Assembly: GCF_023515995.1 (NCBI RefSeq) | Contig: NZ_CP097320.1 | Coordinates: 3,658,001 to 3,722,000 of the forward strand | Direction: 5' to 3' | DNA length: 64,000 nucleotides | From: Candidatus Mycobacterium methanotrophicum | GTDB taxonomy: Bacteria > Actinomycetota > Actinomycetes > Mycobacteriales > Mycobacteriaceae | Shown here: piece after piece, positions 59,938 through 64,000 of the stretch | How positions within the stretch are numbered: position 1 is the stretch's first letter | Layout: each line of letters opens with the position of its first letter | Program-made: the position numbers and the translations under genes | The notes under the pieces: model-generated | Told to the model about the DNA's origin: nothing | The model's database searches: none | What the model saw: only the letters and a program-made list of their open reading frames with translations

Positions 59938-60477
59938 TTAGGAGTTGGTCCAGACGAGGATGTCCTGCACTCCGTCGTTGTACACCACCTGGGTGGGCGG
60001 TGGCCCGGTGACGTCGAAGTACAGCATGCCGCTTGCCTGGTTGCCCTGAGTGATCGGCGCCGGGCTCAGCCCGTTGGGAACCGGCACGCTGTTGATGACG
60101 TGGTACGTCGCGCCGTTCTCGGTGGTGCCGTTACCCACGGGCGGGGCGCCCGGAGGGACGTTGGCCGCAGGCCCGACGGTGGATCGGGCGCTGAAGTCGG
60201 TAACCATCGGCGTGACGGTCCCGCTATTCGCCTGCGCGGTGATGTCGGCTTGGTAGAGGTGGCCCTGTGGCGTATAGCCGGGGATGACCACGTTGGACGG
60301 GCGCAAGTTGCTCACCGTGTAGGCGGTTGAGAGATTACCGTCGTTGAGCTGCTCGCTGGTGCCGAATCCCTGGATGGTGGGAGGAGCGGCAACCGCGGTC
60401 GCCGCAGTGAAAAGGCCGGCTGTCGCGATTGCCGCAGCTCCAATCGCCGCCTTTGCCGTAGTCGGGGTGAACTTCAC
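59938..60477 (-). CDS. MPT63-like secreted protein (DUF1942)
   Basis: 179 residues from GTG 60477, with GAGGAG 7 nt upstream. Signal peptide KFTPTTAKAAIGAAAIATAG ending AVAAPP. The mature immunoglobulin-like beta domain contains FGTSEQLNDGNLSTAYTVSN, GHLYQADITAQANSGTVTPM and KLYFDVTG-like residues in SGMLYFDVTGPPPTQVVYND. Similar to MPT63 (Rv1926c), a major exported antigen of unknown function. Intact. Confidence 0.85.
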   Translation of the reverse strand: MKFTPTTAKAAIGAAAIATAGLFTAATAVAAPPTIQGFGTSEQLNDGNLSTAYTVSNLRPSNVVIPGYTPQGHLYQADITAQANSGTVTPMVTDFSARSTVGPAANVPPGAPPVGNGTTENGATYHVINSVPVPNGLSPAPITQGNQASGMLYFDVTGPPPTQVVYNDGVQDILVWTNS

Positions 60478-60786
60478 GCTAACTCCTCTCGTTTCGTGAT
60501 GCTCGTTTCTTCTCTTCAGGCGATTGCCCACACCGGCCCCGGGCGGGCTCGCACGACCGTTTGCGATACCCATTCCCGTCAGCGTCAAAACCACACGCTC
60601 CCGTGCAGGCGTATTAGCTGGGGAAACACTCCCATAGGTGTTGGGAATGAATTAGACATGCGAAATTCTTCACCCTGCCGATAACCGGTAAAAGCTGCCG
60701 CGGGCGAACGGCAGGCCCGATTAGGCGCTGACCCGCCCGGGTAGCCGAAGACCGTTGCCGAGTTCGAACCAACCAGGAGGCAGGCG

Positions 60787-61089
60787 ATGGCTCAGCACGT
60801 CGAGGTGGATCCAGGTCTATGGGAGGAGTTTCATCGTGTGGTCAACATGCCTTCCCGGGAGTTGAGGGAGTGGCTGCAGACGCACTCAGCCGGGGAAAGT
60901 ACCGAGGCCCTGCCTGATCAGGCCGGCGCCCAGACTGGCCGTCGGGTGTTGCAGATTCTGCAGAAGCGTCTACGCGGCACGCTGCAGGGCAACCGCTCGA
61001 TCCGGGCCGAGGAGTGGCGCGGCCCGGAGCCTCCGGCCGACGACGACCCGGATGTGCCCAACGCTGGGCCCACGACGCGGCAACCATGA
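60787..61089 (+). CDS. small DUF3140-like protein
   Basis: 100 residues: VDPGLWEEFHRVVNMPSREL, REWLQTHSAG, VLQILQKRLRGTLQGNRSIR then an acidic proline-rich tail. The (W/F)xEF...VNM...EL..WL pattern matches DUF3140 proteins, possibly DNA- or histone-like binding, unproven. AGGAGG precedes the ATG by ~6 nt. Monocistronic. Confidence 0.75.
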   Translation: MAQHVEVDPGLWEEFHRVVNMPSRELREWLQTHSAGESTEALPDQAGAQTGRRVLQILQKRLRGTLQGNRSIRAEEWRGPEPPADDDPDVPNAGPTTRQP

Positions 61090-61143
61090 CAACCAAGCCA
61101 GCAGAGACGCCGCCATGATGCCACCCAGGACTTATTTCCGAAT

Positions 61144-61842
61144 TCAGGCGGATCGTTTTGGTAGAGGGCTGACAGGTCTGCCCTTAGTCGCCGGTTGCGT
61201 TCGTCCGTAGCGGCCGGCTGTGAGGAAGGCGACGCGTCGGGCGATCTGCACCGTGTGATCAGCAAAGCGCTGATAGCACCCGCCCAGCAGGGTGACGTCC
61301 ACAGCGACGGCTACCCCGTGTGCCCAGCGTTCGTCGACCAGTAGAGTTACCAGCTCGCGGTGCAGATTCTCCATGGCATCGCGACCGCGGCTGATGTGTG
61401 CTGCTAAGGCGGAGTCCCCGGACAACAACGTGTCGCGCGCGTCGCCGGCCAGCGACACCGCCAACGCGCCCATATCGGCTATGGGTTTGACCACCTGCGT
61501 CGGCACCGCTCGATCAGGATGCCGACGGCAAGCGATCCTTGCTACCTGCGTTGCCAATTCGCCCATCCGTTCTGCATCCACGGCAATCTGGACGGCGTCG
61601 ACCACCGCACTCAGATTCGTGGCGACCGGGGCCGGCATTGACAGCAGCAAGTATGTGGTTTCGTGCGCACTCGAGCTCATCGCGGCGGTCTCGTCGTAGC
61701 CCGCAATGACAGCGTCGGCGATGCTGCGGTCCGCATCCAGTAAGGCGTACGTGGCGTCGTTCATTGCCTGGGCGGCCATCGCACACATCTCGGCAAGCTG
61801 CGCGGTAAGCGCCCCGAACTGGTACCGAAATGCGCTTTCCAC
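61144..61842 (-). CDS. PhoU-type phosphate-signalling regulator
   Basis: 232 residues forming two three-helix PhoU repeats: MESAFRYQFGALTAQLAEMC, AMNDATYALLDADRSIADAV, AERMGELATQVARIACRRHP (the E..GD/E...I metal-binding type motif), CYQRFADHTVQIARRVAFLT. PhoU/PhoY proteins connect the Pst phosphate transporter to the SenX3-RegX3 system and repress the phosphate-starvation response. No pst genes are nearby, so it acts in trans. Mycobacteria usually have two such genes. Confidence 0.88.
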   Translation of the reverse strand: MESAFRYQFGALTAQLAEMCAMAAQAMNDATYALLDADRSIADAVIAGYDETAAMSSSAHETTYLLLSMPAPVATNLSAVVDAVQIAVDAERMGELATQVARIACRRHPDRAVPTQVVKPIADMGALAVSLAGDARDTLLSGDSALAAHISRGRDAMENLHRELVTLLVDERWAHGVAVAVDVTLLGGCYQRFADHTVQIARRVAFLTAGRYGRTQPATKGRPVSPLPKRSA

Positions 61843-61850
61843 CGCGCAGC

Positions 61851-62600
61851 TCAGCTTCCGAGATGCTGGCGCGGAGATGTCGTCGCGGCGACCTCTGCGC
61901 TTCCTCCGGCACCAAGGCGCGCAGCGGCGAAGTCCGCCCCTTTGTCTATCACACTCGCGTCAGAGATGTAGGTATCGTGCGCGGCGAAGTTGATCCCGTC
62001 CGAGCAGACCGGGTCCTCGGGGGCGCACACCTTGATCGTCTTGTCCTGATACAGCGGGCCGATGACAATCTGCGGTTGGCCGAGCAAGTTCATGGCCCGC
62101 ACGTTGGGCGTTCCGAACAGCACCACCGCGGCGACGTGGTTGGCGATGTCGGGCGACAGCGGCTTCGGGATTGTCGCGGGATCGATGTCGGGTGGTATCG
62201 AATCGGGGACGGCAGGCGAGGTGACAAAGCCCATGACGGCGGCGCCTTGCGAGTAGCCGCCGAGCACCATCTTGGTGTTGGGGCAGCTGTTCGCCATCGA
62301 AACGATGTGGGAGCCGGCGTCGCGGATGCCGTCCATGCCGGTGGACCATTGGTCGCTGGCCGGGTAGTTGACCGGGTAGACGTTCATCGACCGTCCGCCC
62401 AACCGCGACTGCAGGCCGTCGACAAACGCCTGCCCCGTCGGACCGACGCCCGGCGGCTCACCGGTACCGCGAGCGAACACCACTTGGGTGGCGGGGCAAG
62501 GCTGAGCGGACGACGAGGGAGCGGCGGCGCCAAAAGCACCGAGGCTCAGCGCCGCCAATACCGTGAGACCAAAGGAACGAAGGAGGTTAAGTGTAGTCAT
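61851..62600 (-). CDS. cutinase-family secreted esterase
   Basis: 249 residues from ATG 62600: signal peptide LLRSFGLTVLAALSLGAFGA, cleavage near SAQ. The cutinase fold has VVFARGTGEPPGVGPTGQAF, nucleophile Ser in MVLGGYSQGAAVMGFVTSP, Asp in APEDPVCSDG, and His in FAAHDTYISD. Cysteine pairs are as in CULP proteins. Likely a cell-wall lipase or phospholipase. Stop lies 8 bp from the PhoU gene on the same strand. Intact. Confidence 0.92.
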   Translation of the reverse strand: MTTLNLLRSFGLTVLAALSLGAFGAAAPSSSAQPCPATQVVFARGTGEPPGVGPTGQAFVDGLQSRLGGRSMNVYPVNYPASDQWSTGMDGIRDAGSHIVSMANSCPNTKMVLGGYSQGAAVMGFVTSPAVPDSIPPDIDPATIPKPLSPDIANHVAAVVLFGTPNVRAMNLLGQPQIVIGPLYQDKTIKVCAPEDPVCSDGINFAAHDTYISDASVIDKGADFAAARLGAGGSAEVAATTSPRQHLGS

Positions 62601-62805
62601 GCGGCCGAGGTTCCCATCCGAGTTGCTGTACAAACAATGATTTTTCGAAGCCGGACGAACAGTTTCATATCGTAGGTGATGCGCCGGTGCGGGGCGCGTT
62701 GACGGAACGCGGGAAGCCTGACATCGCTCGGTCTTCCTGCGTCACGTCGTCCGTCCCTTTTGAGAAATCGGCTAATCGGCTCGGAAAAGTTTGGATTTGG
62801 CTGTC

Positions 62806-63753
62806 TTATGAGGCAGTCGACCCGCCGGCGCCCAGCGTGCGCTGGATGTCCGGTTTCATGGCGTTAAGCTGGGCACCCCAGTAGCCCCAACTGTGCACGC
62901 CGTTTTGGTCGATGTTGAACGTCGCGTTGTGGCCCCCGGCCGCGGTGTAGGCGTTTTGGAAGGCAACGTTGCTCTGCAGCACGGTTTCCTCGATGACCTG
63001 GCCCGGGACGCTGCCCTCACCGATTTCGGAGGGTGTGCCGTTGCCGCTGTAGATCCACAACCGAGTGTTGTTGGCGGCCAGTCGCCCGGCCTGCACGGTC
63101 GGGTCGTTGCGCTGCCAGCCGGGCCCGCCGTCGGGCCCCCACATGTCGTTGGGGTTGAAGCCGCCTTCGTCGTTCATCGCCAAGTGGATCAGCATCGGCC
63201 CACTGCCGCTCGAGGGAGTCAGGTACGCCGACAGTGAGCCGGCATAGGCGAACTGCCCCGGGTGGTAAGCGGCCAAGATCAACGCCGAGGATCCCGACAT
63301 TGACACGCCGACCACGGCGTTGCGATTCGACCGCACTCCCCGACTCGATAGGTAGCCGGGCAGCTCGCTGGTCAAAAAAGTTTCCCACTTATAGGTTTGC
63401 CCGTTGGCCGGCCCGTACCAGTCTGTGTAGAAGCTGGAGCGGCCACCGACCGGCGCCACCACCGACATGCCCGAACCGGCGTAGGAGTCGAAGGCATTTG
63501 TTTCGATGTCCCAACCGCTCCGGTCGTCGCGGGCGCGCAGACCGTCGAGCAGGTAGACGGCCGGTGCGCCGCCACTTTGGAATTCCACGGTGATGTTATG
63601 GCCCATCGACGGCGAGGGCACTTGCAGGAATTCGGGCGCAGCCGCCTGCGCCCGTGGCGCAGCCGAAACCGCACTGATCAGTCCCGGCGTGGCGGCCGCC
63701 ACAATTGCGGCGGTCAGCAACCGGCGCGCCCGGCGATAACTATTCACGGCCAT
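62806..63753 (-). CDS. Ag85-family mycolyltransferase, cysteine-free
   Basis: 315 residues. Signal peptide RRARRLLTAAIVAAATPGLI to AQAAA. Mature domain: EFLQVPSPSMGHNITVEFQS, VYLLDGLRARDDRSGWDIET, NGQTYKWETFLTSELPGYLS, nucleophile Ser in VGVSMSGSSALILAAYHPGQ, and His in NGVHSWGYWGAQLNAMKPDI. It would transfer mycolates to trehalose or arabinogalactan. Unlike Ag85B the region corresponding to CGKAGC is absent, and WIYSGNGTP has Ser for Cys, so it lacks all cysteines. I prefer ATG 63753; 63801 is possible. Confidence 0.9.
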   Translation of the reverse strand: MAVNSYRRARRLLTAAIVAAATPGLISAVSAAPRAQAAAPEFLQVPSPSMGHNITVEFQSGGAPAVYLLDGLRARDDRSGWDIETNAFDSYAGSGMSVVAPVGGRSSFYTDWYGPANGQTYKWETFLTSELPGYLSSRGVRSNRNAVVGVSMSGSSALILAAYHPGQFAYAGSLSAYLTPSSGSGPMLIHLAMNDEGGFNPNDMWGPDGGPGWQRNDPTVQAGRLAANNTRLWIYSGNGTPSEIGEGSVPGQVIEETVLQSNVAFQNAYTAAGGHNATFNIDQNGVHSWGYWGAQLNAMKPDIQRTLGAGGSTAS

Positions 63754-63825
63754 CCCATATTGGCTCTTCAATTTTAAACGGGCAGTTGTGATTTCGCTCA
63801 CATAGAGCGTGTCGCTGCATAAGGA

Positions 63826-64000
63826 GGCCCTTGGCCTTCCGAAGTCTGAAGTTGCGAATTACTCAGGCGAAGGAAGGAAGCCAAGGGCCGTGATCGACGG
63901 TACGACATTGTTGTTTGGGCTGCCAGGTGTACAGGTTGAGCGTGTCGAGCGCTGGGCAGATGGGACGCGGGTGGTGCACGTGGTGACCGCGAGCGAGACC
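63826..64000 (+). mobile_element. left end of an ISL3-like insertion sequence, cut by the window edge
   Basis: GGCCCTTGGCCTTCCGAAGT begins near 63826, and GGCCCTTGGC recurs inverted at 63880-63889 just before the transposase start, forming a hairpin. The element continues beyond the window. Confidence 0.55.
63890..64000 (+). CDS. ISL3-type transposase, 5' end only
   Basis: GTG 63890 opens a frame without stop to the window edge: MIDGTTLLFGLPGVQVERVE, RWADGTRVVHVVTASET. The LFGLPGV.V..V opening is characteristic of actinobacterial ISL3-family transposases, which next carry a zinc-binding domain. AGGAAGGAAG upstream provides a Shine-Dalgarno. Only 37 codons visible. Confidence 0.65.
   Translation, partial: MIDGTTLLFGLPGVQVERVERWADGTRVVHVVTASET

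Noticed and set aside
1..64000. tRNA, rRNA or known riboswitches
   Set aside because: I looked for tRNA-like cloverleaf landmarks, rRNA blocks and a cobalamin riboswitch near cobQ and saw none; a covariance-model search would be needed to exclude weak candidates.

Overview
The window comes from a slow-growing, non-tuberculous Mycobacterium. Evidence: high G+C, mycothione reductase, an Ag85-type mycolyltransferase, a WhiB protein, PPE-SVP and Esx fragments, and a backbone in the order I recall from M. tuberculosis H37Rv Rv2854-Rv2883c. It is not M. tuberculosis: a ~32 kb accessory region lies between mtr and the Rv2857c-like gene, where nicT sits in H37Rv, and the Rv2858c, relFG, vapBC43 and mpt83-dipZ-mpt70 genes are absent. 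I cannot name the species.

Layout. (1) 57-2471: alpha/beta hydrolase and mtr. (2) 2.9-14.5 kb: a [NiFe]-hydrogenase locus. hypA, hypB, hypF, a SIS-HypC fusion, a GmhA-like protein, hypE, hypC, hypD and a conserved unknown are intact. The hydrogenase survives only as the large-subunit C-terminus, frameshifted inside its nickel-binding motif, beside an IS remnant. (3) 14.5-19.5 kb: a Calvin-cycle group. Epimerase, phosphoribulokinase, fructose bisphosphatase and a LuxR-type response regulator are intact, transketolase is broken, and RuBisCO is absent. (4) 19.9-21.1 kb: small genes, including a probable toxin/ribbon-helix-helix pair. (5) 21.4-30.8 kb: three nested mobile elements. A Tn3-family transposon sits inside an IS256-family element, which sits inside an insertion sequence with a Mu-type transposase and ATPase. 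The two inner insertions have exact target duplications. (6) 30.8-34.5 kb: gene debris around a decayed zinc-independent ribosomal-protein operon (L28, L33, S14, S18) with two palindromic Zur-type boxes, a WhiB3-like gene, an ANTAR gene, and Esx, IS3 and PPE fragments.

(7) 34.5-54.6 kb: conserved backbone, mostly minus strand: SDR, glutamine amidotransferase, glnA4, a vapBC remnant and second IS remnant, an alpha/beta-hydrolase-like gene, cobyric acid synthase, mapB, penicillin-binding lipoprotein, degraded vapC, GNAT protein, ispG-rip1-dxr, CcdA-like and DsbE-like proteins, rlmN, a 3 x 56 bp tandem repeat, cdsA, frr, pyrH. (8) 54.8-59.9 kb: a decayed sugar/heptose and carbamoyl cluster plus an acyltransferase pseudogene. 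(9) 59.9-63.8 kb: secreted and envelope genes (MPT63-like, DUF3140-like, PhoU, cutinase, Ag85-like). (10) 63.8-64.0 kb: start of an ISL3-like element.

Overall, a chemolithotrophic island (H2 oxidation maturation plus CO2-fixation sugar-phosphate enzymes) appears to be eroding. The catalytic hydrogenase is gone and RuBisCO is not in the window, while most maturation and regeneration genes remain open. Mobile elements have accumulated in the same stretch. Many pseudogenes carry single-base frameshifts. I read these as real decay, but read-level confirmation would be needed to exclude assembly error.
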